A stretch of DNA of 64,000 nt from positions 59,120 to 123,119 of the forward strand of contig JBILTR010000017.1 in assembly GCA_044371425.1 (NCBI GenBank). The letters are read 5' to 3'. Position 1 is the stretch's first letter. Each line of letters opens with the position of its first letter. This document shows, piece by piece, positions 49,969 through 59,454 of this stretch. Below the pieces are notes generated by a model, which did no database searches, had not been told where the DNA came from, and worked only from the letters and a program-made list of their open reading frames with translations. The stretch is from JBEISR01 sp044371425 (GTDB lineage Bacteria; Planctomycetota; Planctomycetia; Pirellulales; Pirellulaceae). Both the position numbers and the translations under genes were made by a program.

Positions 49969-52521
49969 TCAACCCTTCCGCTTGCGTCCTGCGATCGCCC
50001 GAGGCGTTGCTTCCACCACGGACTCATCCTTCGCTCCCAAACTGCTCGCGGCATCCGGCGGCTCATCACCCGCTAGGCGTTCCAGTTGCTGCTGCATCCG
50101 GCGGATGCGTCCCTCCAGCGACTCACTGCTGACGCGGTCGCGAAGACGATCGACCACCAGCGGAAAGGCTAGAGGAGTGAAGCTGCGGGTCGCGCGGACG
50201 ATCAGCTCCTGGCCCCGCCATGAATCGACCACCTGCCTCAGGCGAGTTGCATCCAGTTGCAGATGCAGCGCCTCCTGACGCGCCTGTTCCATCAGCAGAT
50301 TGGTCGGATCGTAGCGCTGGTAGACATCGTAGATCAGCTGGCTGCTGGCCTGCTGCTGCCGCATCGATTTGGGTCGTCCTGGAGCTCCCGGATGGACAAG
50401 GCCGCTGGTTCTGGCGATCTCGCGGAAGTGGCGCCGGGCCAGTTCGCTGACCTGCAGCGATCCGAGGATATCCTCCTCCAGACGATTCGGCGCCAGCCAC
50501 CCTCGCGAGATCGCCTGATGGAGATCCCAAACCTGATCGCTGTGCAGCAGCAGTCCGTACTCATTGCAGGCCATTGAGAGGCTGATCGGTTGTAGGCGGC
50601 TGAGCCGATATCCGAGGAGGGCAGCCAGTCCTTCGTGGGCCAGTCGACCGGCGAAGGGATAGAGAAAGCAGTAGAAGCCATCTTTGGCAGTTGTCGATTC
50701 GATCAGCCACTGATCGCGCCGCGGAAGATGGCTCCACTGACGCTGCAGCCACAGCATCGGTCGCAGCGCCTGCATCTCCGGGCCTCGGAAAACGCCACTG
50801 GCCGCTTCCTCCAGGCGCTGCCTCAGCCGTCCGCTCAGTTCGGCCGACAGCGGCAATCGCCCTCCCATCCACCTGGGGATCGCATCGGGCTGTCCCTTGC
50901 TGCGCTTCACGTAAGCGCGGTTCTCGCGGACCATCACCAGTTCCAGCACCTTGCCGGCAAAAGCGAACTTGTCGCCTGGTTTGAGTCGCGCGATGAACGA
51001 CTCCTCGACCGTCCCCAGGGCTCCTCCCTTCATCCACTGCACCTGGATGGCAGCGTCCGAAACGATCGTTCCGATCGCCATGCGATGCTGAGCGATGATC
51101 CGTCGGTCGCGGACGACGAATCGATCTTCTTCCTGCACAACGCGGCGAAACTCGGGGTAGGCATGAAGCGCTCCGCCGGTGGTGATGTGATCGAGCACCC
51201 AGTGCCACTGTGAGTCAGTGATTTCCTGATAGGCGGCAGTGGTTCGTACTTCCTCCAGCATCGCCTCGCGCGTGAAACCACCTCCGATCGCGATGGTAAC
51301 TAGGTGCTGCGCCAGGAGATCCAGAGGCATCGCCGGTGGGATGCGCGATTCGACTTCCTGCGCATCGACTGCATCTCGCGCGGCGGCCAGTTCCGCTAGT
51401 TCCATCGCATGCGTCGGCACGAAGACCATGCGGCTGTTGCCCCCTGGCTGATGCCCGCTGCGGCCAGCTCGCTGCAGCAACCTTCCGATCCCTTTGGGGC
51501 TTCCCACCTGCACCACCAAATCGACCGCCGAGAAATCGACTCCCAGATCGAGGCTGCTGGTGCAGACCACCGCCCGCAGACGTCCTAGCCGCAGATGCTC
51601 TTCCACCCACTGACGCACTTGGCGATCGAGCGAACCGTGGTGGATGGCGATCAGTCCAGCCCAATCGGGGCGAGCCTGCAGCAGGGTGCGGTACCAGATC
51701 TCAGCTTGGGCGCGGGTGTTGGTGAAGACCAAGGTCGAAGACGCCCCTTCGATCGCCTCGACCACCCCCTGCGTCAGTCGGGTTCCCAGGTGACCGGCCC
51801 ACGGGAAACGTTCGATCTGCGTGGGGATGATCGAATCGAGCAGAAGCTTCTTGCGCTGCCCGCCTTGGATCTTCACCATCGGAAGCCTGGGGGCGGTGCC
51901 GATCAGACGGCGAGCCGCTTCGTCGGGATTGCCCAGCGTCGCAGAGATTCCCCAGGCACGGAGGTTGGGGTTCAGCTGCCGAAGCCGCGCCAGCACCAGC
52001 TCGGTCTGCACTCCCCGCTTTGATCCCATCAGTTCATGCCACTCGTCCACCACCACACAGCGGGTGGTCGCCAGCTGGGGAAGGACATCGGCGTGGGTCA
52101 GCAGTAGCGAGAGGCTTTCGGGGGTGGTGATGAGCGCTTCGGGAAGCTGCCGCAACTGTTTGTTCTTCAAGTGCTGGGGGCTGTCGGAGGTCCGGCGCTC
52201 TAGACGCCAACCAACCCCCAGTCCCTCCATCGCCTCGCGCAAGTTCGCTTCCGTATCGGTCGCCAGCGCCCGCATGGGAGTGATCCAAAGCAGACGGCAG
52301 CCCATGCCGGCGGGCTGGGGATCGGCCATCCCTTCCACCAGAGGTCCGATCCACGCCGCCAATGTTTTTCCCGTCCCGGTGGCGGCATCGATCATCCCAT
52401 GGCAGCCCTTGAGGTAGGCCTTCCACGCCTCCCTCTGGAATCGAAAAGGAGACCATCCACGCAAATGCATCCACTGGTCGACTCGCTCCAGCAGCTCACC
52501 AAACCTGTCGCTGCGATTCAT
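49969..52521 (-). CDS. Ligase-associated DEXH-box helicase (Lhr-like)
   Basis: An 850-residue superfamily 2 DNA helicase. Motif I is DAATGTGKTLAAWIG, then LLWITPMRALA, TTPESLSLLL, the Walker B VVVDEWHELMG, and SATLG. Motif VI is QRAGRSGHQPGG. The C-terminal Lhr-type domains (WMGGRLPLSAELSGRLR, HEGLAALLGYRLS, QLIYDVYQRYDPTNLL) are present. It unwinds DNA during ligase-associated repair. The ATG overlaps the ligase stop as ATGA. Confidence 0.95.
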   Translation of the reverse strand: MNRSDRFGELLERVDQWMHLRGWSPFRFQREAWKAYLKGCHGMIDAATGTGKTLAAWIGPLVEGMADPQPAGMGCRLLWITPMRALATDTEANLREAMEGLGVGWRLERRTSDSPQHLKNKQLRQLPEALITTPESLSLLLTHADVLPQLATTRCVVVDEWHELMGSKRGVQTELVLARLRQLNPNLRAWGISATLGNPDEAARRLIGTAPRLPMVKIQGGQRKKLLLDSIIPTQIERFPWAGHLGTRLTQGVVEAIEGASSTLVFTNTRAQAEIWYRTLLQARPDWAGLIAIHHGSLDRQVRQWVEEHLRLGRLRAVVCTSSLDLGVDFSAVDLVVQVGSPKGIGRLLQRAGRSGHQPGGNSRMVFVPTHAMELAELAAARDAVDAQEVESRIPPAMPLDLLAQHLVTIAIGGGFTREAMLEEVRTTAAYQEITDSQWHWVLDHITTGGALHAYPEFRRVVQEEDRFVVRDRRIIAQHRMAIGTIVSDAAIQVQWMKGGALGTVEESFIARLKPGDKFAFAGKVLELVMVRENRAYVKRSKGQPDAIPRWMGGRLPLSAELSGRLRQRLEEAASGVFRGPEMQALRPMLWLQRQWSHLPRRDQWLIESTTAKDGFYCFLYPFAGRLAHEGLAALLGYRLSRLQPISLSMACNEYGLLLHSDQVWDLHQAISRGWLAPNRLEEDILGSLQVSELARRHFREIARTSGLVHPGAPGRPKSMRQQQASSQLIYDVYQRYDPTNLLMEQARQEALHLQLDATRLRQVVDSWRGQELIVRATRSFTPLAFPLVVDRLRDRVSSESLEGRIRRMQQQLERLAGDEPPDAASSLGAKDESVVEATPRAIAGRKRKG

Positions 52522-54143
52522 GCGTCCCCCACCACCCAAGGTGGATCGCTGGCGCTCGCCAAGCGCGCCAGATCGCTCAGCGAATCGGCCTGCTGAGGAG
52601 TTTTATCGCGGCGCCATCGAAGGATGCGAGGGAAACGCACGGCCCATCCACTTTTGTGCCGACGGCTTTCCTGCAGTCCCTCAAACGCAATTTCCATCAC
52701 CATCGTCGGCTCGACGCTTCGCACCGGCCCAAATGCCTCCCGAGTCGAACTGCGCACCAGCCGATCGACCTCGCGGATCTCGGCGTCGCTGAGCCCGCTA
52801 TAGGCTTTGGCGAAAGGAACCAGTTGGCCATCGTCCCAAAGTGCAAAGGTGTAGTCGGTGTAAAGGTTGGCGCGACGACCGTGCCCGCGCTGCGCGTAGA
52901 TCAGGACGGCATCGATCGACAGTGGATCGATCTTCCACTTCCACCAGACATCGCGAGCCCGTCCGATGGCGTAGGGCTGGTCCAGTCGTTTCAGCATCAG
53001 GCCCTCTGCCTGTCGCTGTCGGCTGCTGCTGCGCAGCTCTTCCAGCGATTCCCAGCTGCTTGCCTCCAACCACTCGGCCAGTCGGATCGTCTGCTTGGAC
53101 TGGAAGGACTGCGCATCTAGAAGCGACTGAAGTTCCCGTCGGCGCTGATCTAGGGGCAGCGCACGGCAATCCGTGCCGCAACGTTCAAGAAGATCGAAGG
53201 CGATGAAGACAGCCGGGTAATCGAACAGCCATTTCTTCGGTAGGTTCTTTCGCTGGATACGCTTCTGGAGGTCGCGAAAAGGGAGCAGTGTCTCGTCCTT
53301 CATCAAGACGATCTCCCCATCCAACACCGCATCCTCCTTGAGCGTCATCGCCGCCTGTTCGATCTCCGGCCAGCGTCCTTCCATCAGCTCTTCGCCGCGC
53401 GACCAGAGGTAGACTTTCCCCTGACGTCGAATGACCTGAGCCCGGATCCCATCCCACTTCCATTCGGCTGCGAAACCAGATCGATCGCCCAGGCTTCGGC
53501 AGTTGCCCTCCAGAGGATGGGCTAGGCAGAAGGGATAGGGCTGACTGGGGTTGGCCGATGAACTACCGGGGGCCACCATCGCTTCAAACCATGCAGCGGT
53601 CGGTTCCATGCCTCCTAAAAAGCGATGCTGCAGTTGGTCGCGGGCTACAGAGTGCGATCGTTCCAGAGATCGAGCGACCATCGATCGCTGGATGCCGACT
53701 CGCAAACCACCCGTCAGGCATTTCAGATAGACCAGCCGCTCCATCCCTCCCCACTGGCGGCAAGCGGCCAGAAAGAGCTTTTCTTTCTCTTCGATCGACG
53801 CATGACGCAGTGGCACAACAAAGCGTTCGATTGCATCGGCCAGGGGGATGCTGGCAGCCCGATCTGGTTCGGGCAGCACGCGATGGATCGTTTCTGCCAG
53901 ATCCCCCACCACCGCATACGATTCCTCGAACAGCCAAAGTGGGATTGCGGCTAGCGAACAGGTCCACAGACGCATGTCACGTGTGGCGACTCGTCCACCC
54001 AGTTTCTGCCCTGTCAGCAAGGCGATGGCCCAGGCGGCATCGGTCGGATCGGCGCTGGTCCAGTAGTCCGCCAAAAGTTCGACGCGTCGCGTCGGCTTGT
54101 TGGTGCCATCCAGCGCTTCGATCAGTTCCGCAAAACGCCTCAT
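52518..54143 (-). CDS. ATP-dependent DNA ligase (repair cassette)
   Basis: A 541-residue ATP-dependent ligase. Nucleotidyl motif I is AEWKWDGIRAQVIRR with the adenylated Lys; DAVLDGEIVLM and FIAFDLLER are later motifs; EGLMLKRLDQPY with WKWKIDPL are motifs IV and V. An N-terminal DNA-binding domain of about 200 residues and a C-terminal OB fold (VMEIAFEGLQESRRH) complete it. The start overlaps the exonuclease stop as ATGA. It joins DNA ends in a repair role distinct from the NAD-dependent replicative ligase. Confidence 0.95.
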   Translation of the reverse strand: MRRFAELIEALDGTNKPTRRVELLADYWTSADPTDAAWAIALLTGQKLGGRVATRDMRLWTCSLAAIPLWLFEESYAVVGDLAETIHRVLPEPDRAASIPLADAIERFVVPLRHASIEEKEKLFLAACRQWGGMERLVYLKCLTGGLRVGIQRSMVARSLERSHSVARDQLQHRFLGGMEPTAAWFEAMVAPGSSSANPSQPYPFCLAHPLEGNCRSLGDRSGFAAEWKWDGIRAQVIRRQGKVYLWSRGEELMEGRWPEIEQAAMTLKEDAVLDGEIVLMKDETLLPFRDLQKRIQRKNLPKKWLFDYPAVFIAFDLLERCGTDCRALPLDQRRRELQSLLDAQSFQSKQTIRLAEWLEASSWESLEELRSSSRQRQAEGLMLKRLDQPYAIGRARDVWWKWKIDPLSIDAVLIYAQRGHGRRANLYTDYTFALWDDGQLVPFAKAYSGLSDAEIREVDRLVRSSTREAFGPVRSVEPTMVMEIAFEGLQESRRHKSGWAVRFPRILRWRRDKTPQQADSLSDLARLASASDPPWVVGDA

Positions 54144-55195
54144 CGATTCAGCTCCGCATCCTCCGGCCGATCTTCCGGCTCCTCCCGCTCCAGCATCTCC
54201 TCGGCGTCCCCTGCGGTGTTCGGTCCAGGGTCCAGCGGCTTGGCATCGATGCCGCGTTCCTGCAGGTATCTGGCAGCAGCGTGCTGGTAGCCATGAGCCA
54301 CCCAAACGCGCTGGGGTCCGACGGCCTCGAACGCCTTCAGCCAGTCGGGCCAGTCGACATGGTCGGAGACCACAAAGCCGCGGTCGACGCCGCGCTGACG
54401 CCGCATGCCACGCAGCAGCATCCAGCCGCTGGCTAGAGCGGTGGTGGGGTTGCTAAAGCGGCGCATCCAGGGGGAACCCAGCGCAGCGGGAACGGCCAGG
54501 ATCATCGCCCCTTGAGTCCTGTAGTCGGCTGGCATGGTAGAGACGTTCTGGGTGGGTGGAAGAACGACACCTGCCTTGCGATAGGCCTGATTGCCATGTT
54601 CGACCGCCCCGTGCGTGTAGATCGGACCTAGCGGTGCGAGACTGGCTAGCAACCGCTGGCTTTTCCCTAGCGCGTAGGCCGCCAGAACCGGCGTACTGCC
54701 TGACTCCTGACACTCCTTCCACCAACGTTCGATCTGCGCGATGACCTGCGAGGTATCGGGCCAACGGAAGACCGGCAAGGCAAAAGTCGACTCGGGGATC
54801 CAATGGTGGCAACGGACCGGTTCCCACGGTCGGCAGGTGGGATCTGCTTGCAGTTTGAAATCGCCCGTCACCACTGCCACCTCCCCCCGATGCTCGATTC
54901 GCACCTGGGATGCACCCAGCACATGGCCTGATGGATGCAGCGACAATCGCACCGATCCCAGTTGAAGCGATTCGCCGTAGCGGATGGTATCGATGGGAGC
55001 AGATAAACCCAGCCGCCAATGAAGCAGTTCGACTCCCTCTTTGGCCGCCAGATAGCGACCGCATCCCGAACGAGCATGATCGGCGTGAGCGTGGGTGAGC
55101 ACCGCCCGAGGCACCCCTCGGACGGGATCGATGTAGAATTCCCCAAGCGGGCAGTAGAGGCCCCGATCGGTGCGCACCAAAAGCGAATCGCTCAC
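54140..55195 (-). CDS. Ligase-associated DNA damage response exonuclease
   Basis: A 351-residue metallo-beta-lactamase/beta-CASP-type nuclease. VLTHAHADHARSGCG has the HxHxDH metal site; HPSGHVLGASQV, VVTGDFKLQADPT and FVVSDHVDWPDWLK are further ligands. I chose the GTG at 55195, preceded by GGAGGAG, because the product then begins SDSLLVRTDRGLYCPLGEF as family members do; a TTG at 55273 is open. First gene of the four-gene cassette. Confidence 0.92.
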   Translation of the reverse strand: MSDSLLVRTDRGLYCPLGEFYIDPVRGVPRAVLTHAHADHARSGCGRYLAAKEGVELLHWRLGLSAPIDTIRYGESLQLGSVRLSLHPSGHVLGASQVRIEHRGEVAVVTGDFKLQADPTCRPWEPVRCHHWIPESTFALPVFRWPDTSQVIAQIERWWKECQESGSTPVLAAYALGKSQRLLASLAPLGPIYTHGAVEHGNQAYRKAGVVLPPTQNVSTMPADYRTQGAMILAVPAALGSPWMRRFSNPTTALASGWMLLRGMRRQRGVDRGFVVSDHVDWPDWLKAFEAVGPQRVWVAHGYQHAAARYLQERGIDAKPLDPGPNTAGDAEEMLEREEPEDRPEDAELNR

Positions 55196-55317
55196 CCTGA
55201 CAAACTCCTCCGCGACCGTTGGGATGGCATTCCCGCAACCCGGACCGCAACGTGTTGCAGCCGTCCGCCGCAACGCGCGCCGAAACGGTTCCTTTGGAGT
55301 CTCTAGGGAACCCCCTG

Positions 55318-55794
55318 TTAGTATCTCAGGAAGCCAAGGTGCAGTTCCGCATGCCGTAGATTCAGTCGCACCCGGTCTTCAAGCGACATCGGCCCAAAGG
55401 CAGGGCTATCATGCGGACATGGCTCCTTCGCCTCCAACCGCCCAAGCGCGCGATGCAGTCGCTCAGCCGCTCCATATACCTCCATCCGGTCGATGCCGTA
55501 GGTCCCTCCAGGAACACCCGGGATTCGGACGCCAACGGCCATTCCGTGCTGAAGATAGCTAGGCAACTTCCAACGGAGGAACCAACGCAATAGCAGCGGT
55601 GGCTTCCGCATCGGGTAGCCCTCATAGCCATACTCGATCCAGGCGGCCAAATGCGCCAGAATCTGGCCAGCGGTCCACTGGCCCGTCGCCTCCAGCCGGC
55701 CCTCCCGATCTGCCTGCTCAATCCTCTCCAGTTCCGATCGAAGATCGGCAAGACTATCCAGACGCAGGTGACGACGCTTGGAATCCGTGCTCAT
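55318..55794 (-). CDS. DUF1569/DinB-like protein
   Basis: A 158-residue soluble helical-bundle protein. GQWTAGQILAHLAAWIEYG near residue 50 carries a His typical of the DinB-like metal site, and LNLRHAELHLGFLRY at the end supplies the HxxxH-like pair common to DUF1569 proteins. GGGAGAG precedes the ATG. Family members are small-molecule transferases or of unknown function. It follows asnB by 98 bases on the same strand. Confidence 0.8.
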   Translation of the reverse strand: MSTDSKRRHLRLDSLADLRSELERIEQADREGRLEATGQWTAGQILAHLAAWIEYGYEGYPMRKPPLLLRWFLRWKLPSYLQHGMAVGVRIPGVPGGTYGIDRMEVYGAAERLHRALGRLEAKEPCPHDSPAFGPMSLEDRVRLNLRHAELHLGFLRY

Positions 55795-55892
55795 CGGTAG
55801 CTCTCCCCAGTGCGAGTTGAGATAAGTGCGACTTGAAAAAAAGGTCCACTGGAATCCGGTTTCCAGTTGCAACACGCTGGATCTTGCACTCC

Positions 55893-57842
55893 CTAAAAGT
55901 CGAATTCGACTTCGGGATGCAGTTGCAGCCACCGTTCCAGACAAAGCAGATTCCAGAGCGCATAACCGGCAACGACTACCTGGCTACCGGAAACATGCTG
56001 CTGGACCATGCTCTGGACCTGGTCGACCTGAAGGAACTTTCCCAGTTTCATTTCGGGGTTGAGCAGATTTCGTTCGAGCACGCTGCGCCAGGGGCCCCGG
56101 AACCAATCTGCTACGGGAATGCCGAAGCCCATTTTGGGTCGGTTCCATATCGACGCTGGAATCAGGTCGTAGAAGGCTTCTCGAAGCAGCAGCTTCCCTT
56201 TGCCCCAGCGAAACTTCAAATCGATCGGCAGCTTGGCCGACCACTCCACCAGACGATAGTCGAGGAGCGGCTGACGCACCTCCAGAGAATGCGCCATGGA
56301 AGCGATATCGACCTTGGTCATCAGATCGCATGGCACATAGGAATGCAGATCGCCGATGGAGGCCTGAGTCACCAGATCGCGCTGGCGGGAGATGGACCAA
56401 GACTGATCTAGAAACCATCCTGGATCGTGCGGCCCCAACCGATCGACGAAGCTCTTGAGGTAGAGCGCTGCGCGGTGGGTGGGACGCATGATTTCAATCC
56501 AGTTCATATACCGCATCGCAGGTGGTAGTCCACTGGCCATCCCATAGCGCTTCAGTCGTCGCAGAAACGAGCGAGGATGGTTTGAATGAGGCAGACGCTG
56601 GATCCATGGACTTCGCAGCAGGCTCCCGAAAGGCAGCCACCGCCGCGTCAGATCGCTCATCCAAAGCCCCTGGTAACGCAGATAGCCAGCGAAGACCTCG
56701 TCCCCTCCATCGCCACTGAGCGCGACGGTCACCTGGGAGGCAGTATGCTGCGAGAGAAACCAAGTCGGGATCGCCGAGGAATCGCTGAATGGTTCGTCGT
56801 ACTGCTGCACCAGACGATCCAGAATCTCGATCGACTCGGGAGGCACCTCTTCACGCGTATGATCGGTTCCGACATACTCCGCAACCCTCTGGGCATGATG
56901 CGTCTCATCGAATCCAGCCTGAGGGAAACCGATCGAGAATGTTTTGATCGGCGAACCTCGCTCCTGCTGCGCAATCGCGGCAATCAGTGAACTGTCGACA
57001 CCTCCGGAAAGAAACGACCCCAGCGGAACATCGCTGCGCATGCGAAGCCGAACACTGTCGCGGAGCAAATGCCGCACCTCGTCGATGGCCTGCGACTTGC
57101 TGATTCGCTCCTCGCGATTCCAGTCGACCTGCCAGAAGAGTTTCTCCTCCAACTGGCCACCCCGGTAGACGGCGTAGTGGCCCGGCCGCAGCTTGCGTAT
57201 GTCGCGATAGATCGTCAACGGATGGGGAATGTACCCGTAGGTCATATACAGATCGATCGCCGCTGGCTCAATCCTCCGCGGAAGATCTTCCACTTCCTCC
57301 AAACTCTTGATCTCGCTGGCAAACAGCAGTCGATCGTTCTGAAGAGCGTAATGGAGCGGCTTTTTGCCGAAGCGATCCCTGGCCAGGACCAGTTGCCTGC
57401 GGTTGCCGTCCCACAACGCAATCGCAAACATGCCATTGAACTTTGAGAAGCACTCGAGCCCCAGATCCTCGTACAAGTGAACGATCGTCTCGGTATCGCT
57501 CTCGCTTCGGAAGCGGTGCCCCTTCCGCTTGAGCTCCTCCTTCAATTCGCGGTAGTTGTAGATCTCCCCATTGAAGATCAATTGAATCGAACCATCTTCA
57601 TTGGTGATCGGCTGGTGCCCCCCCGCCAAGTCGATGATCGACAAGCGACGAAACCCAAACGCCACTCCAGGATTCGCTGGATGGGACTTCCCCACCCCAG
57701 GTGGGCTCTCGCCAAAGGACTGAATCCAAGTCCCCTGGTCATCCGGGCCGCGGTGGACAACGCGACCCATCATCGACTCCAGCTGTCCTCGGCTGAGCCT
57801 TCGATCTGGATTGTGCCATACCCCACCAACAATTCCACACAT
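55893..57842 (-). CDS. asnB: Asparagine synthase (glutamine-hydrolysing)
   Basis: A 649-residue two-domain enzyme. Residues 1-220 are the class II glutaminase domain with catalytic Cys2 (MCGIVGGVWH), RGPDDQG and FNGEIYNYRELKEEL. The synthetase domain has the pyrophosphate loop LSGGVDSSLIAAIAQ and GDGGDEVFAGYLRY. It makes asparagine from aspartate and ATP, or in clusters transfers amide groups to surface glycans. Its size fits the XrtA-associated/long AsnB group. No obvious cluster partners, so cellular asparagine supply is the simplest role. Confidence 0.93.
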   Translation of the reverse strand: MCGIVGGVWHNPDRRLSRGQLESMMGRVVHRGPDDQGTWIQSFGESPPGVGKSHPANPGVAFGFRRLSIIDLAGGHQPITNEDGSIQLIFNGEIYNYRELKEELKRKGHRFRSESDTETIVHLYEDLGLECFSKFNGMFAIALWDGNRRQLVLARDRFGKKPLHYALQNDRLLFASEIKSLEEVEDLPRRIEPAAIDLYMTYGYIPHPLTIYRDIRKLRPGHYAVYRGGQLEEKLFWQVDWNREERISKSQAIDEVRHLLRDSVRLRMRSDVPLGSFLSGGVDSSLIAAIAQQERGSPIKTFSIGFPQAGFDETHHAQRVAEYVGTDHTREEVPPESIEILDRLVQQYDEPFSDSSAIPTWFLSQHTASQVTVALSGDGGDEVFAGYLRYQGLWMSDLTRRWLPFGSLLRSPWIQRLPHSNHPRSFLRRLKRYGMASGLPPAMRYMNWIEIMRPTHRAALYLKSFVDRLGPHDPGWFLDQSWSISRQRDLVTQASIGDLHSYVPCDLMTKVDIASMAHSLEVRQPLLDYRLVEWSAKLPIDLKFRWGKGKLLLREAFYDLIPASIWNRPKMGFGIPVADWFRGPWRSVLERNLLNPEMKLGKFLQVDQVQSMVQQHVSGSQVVVAGYALWNLLCLERWLQLHPEVEFDF

Positions 57843-58223
57843 TCGTCTTTTCGATCCTTTGCTATGCGAACTTGTGGGAGGGTGGGAATCGGGGTGGTGC
57901 GACGCCCTTTATGGGTCGCAAGATGGCATCCAACAAAAGAAACGCACTACTTCAAGAGTATAGTTGGTTCAGCGAAAACGTGCCGAGTCCAATTCTTGAA
58001 GCGAAAAGGGAGAAACCAGACGCGAACCGTTCTGCCAAGTCCTCAGGCAGGGCGGCGAGGCGTCACCGAGCACTGGCAACGCCACCTTCCAGCCATCATA
58101 CTTGGTTCCTCTCGTCGATGCTCCTTCCCTCCGTCCCTCACTGCCATCGTTGGATCAACGACAAACCGGCGCTTGGCTGCCGATCTGGATTCCCCATTCA
58201 TTGACAACAGAAGGTCTCGGACC
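57843..58223. other. Divergent intergenic region
   Basis: About 380 bases between asnB and the lactonase gene, presumably with both promoters. No repeat, terminator or gene recognised. Confidence 0.4.
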
Positions 58224-59396
58224 ATGAACCGCACCCTTTCGTCCCGGCGCCACTTTACCCAAGCCCTGGCGGTCGCCACGGCAGCCGGTTGCCTGCCGAG
58301 TTCACTGAAGGCCACCCTATCCCCCCTGACGACAGAAAAGAGCTGGTTTGCCATCGGTGGCTTTGGGGATCAGATCCTCCTCAGCTCGATCGACTCCGCA
58401 GGCCAAATGTCGCAGCCAGTCCCGATGGTCGACCTGAAGATGCCAGCGTTCATGGCGGTCCACCCTCGGTTGCCGATCCTCTATGCGGTCCGCGAAACCA
58501 GTCGCTCCCAGAAGGATCATCCCCCCCAAATCGTCGCCTTCCGGTGGGACGCAAAGAACCAAAAACTGGAGCCAATGGGATCGCAGGCCATTGATGGCGA
58601 CTCCCCCTGTTATGTGGAAGTGGACCTGGAAGGCCGCTACGCCATGGTGGCCAATTATTCCAGCGGCAGCGCAGCGCTCTATCCACTGACGGAGGAGGGA
58701 GCGATCCAGCCGGCCAGCGATTTGGTGGTGCATCGCGGGGGAAGCCGCGCGGTACCCAGTCGCCAGGAGGCACCCCATGCCCACTGCATTCAAAACGATC
58801 CGTCGGGACGCTGGGTCTGTGTCGCCGACCTGGGGCTTGATCAGGTCCTGGTCTACCGGCTGGACCGCCAAGCCAGCAAGTTGGTCGCTGCACCCACCCC
58901 AGCATTCCCACTACCCCCAGGAAGCGGACCACGCCACCTAGCTTTTCATCCCAACGGGCGGTTCGCGTACATCATCAACGAAATCAACTCCACTCTGACC
59001 GCAGCTCGCTGGGACGCCGATCAGGGCCGATTCGATTCGATCGGCACCGCGTCCACACGCCCCGATGATTTTCCGGCCGAAAAGAACTCCACTGCGGAGG
59101 TACTGGTTCATCCCAACGGTCGTTTCGTCTACGGCAGCAATCGCGGCCATGACTCGATCGCGACCTTCCAGATCGATCCCCAGACCGGAGCAGTCACCCC
59201 CGCCGGCCATACCCTGACCGGCGGAAAGACGCCACGGAATTTTCGAATCGACCCCTCGGGACAGTTCCTGCTGGCTCAAAACCAGTCCAGCCATGACGTC
59301 CATTCCTTCCGAATCGATCCCAGCTCGGGCGCCTTGAGCCCCACAGGTTCGGTCATCACCGCAAAGTCACCAGCATGCATCAAGTTTCTTCCTTGA
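58224..59396 (+). CDS. Exported 7-bladed lactonase (6-phosphogluconolactonase-like)
   Basis: A 390-residue beta-propeller lactonase of the YbhE/Pgl group. The N-terminus has a Tat-like SSRRHFTQALAVATAAGCLP and is probably exported. The propeller shows repeats such as PCYVEVDLEGRYAMVANYSS, HAHCIQNDPSGRWVCVADLG, GPRHLAFHPNGRFAYIINE and AEVLVHPNGRFVYGSNRGHD, typical of this family (HPNGRF). The start is the ATG at 58224; a much longer frame opens inside asnB but is not real. It is followed 58 bases later by a gluconolactonase. Confidence 0.88.
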   Translation: MNRTLSSRRHFTQALAVATAAGCLPSSLKATLSPLTTEKSWFAIGGFGDQILLSSIDSAGQMSQPVPMVDLKMPAFMAVHPRLPILYAVRETSRSQKDHPPQIVAFRWDAKNQKLEPMGSQAIDGDSPCYVEVDLEGRYAMVANYSSGSAALYPLTEEGAIQPASDLVVHRGGSRAVPSRQEAPHAHCIQNDPSGRWVCVADLGLDQVLVYRLDRQASKLVAAPTPAFPLPPGSGPRHLAFHPNGRFAYIINEINSTLTAARWDADQGRFDSIGTASTRPDDFPAEKNSTAEVLVHPNGRFVYGSNRGHDSIATFQIDPQTGAVTPAGHTLTGGKTPRNFRIDPSGQFLLAQNQSSHDVHSFRIDPSSGALSPTGSVITAKSPACIKFLP

Positions 59397-59454
59397 GTTG
59401 GGATGGTTGTCTTTTTTGTCTGCAGCAGGATCTGGATGGATTGCGAGGAACAAC

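Noticed and set aside
57477..58223. Upstream extension of the lactonase frame into asnB
   Set aside because: The extension is antisense to asnB coding sequence; the real N-terminus begins at the Tat-like signal at 58224.
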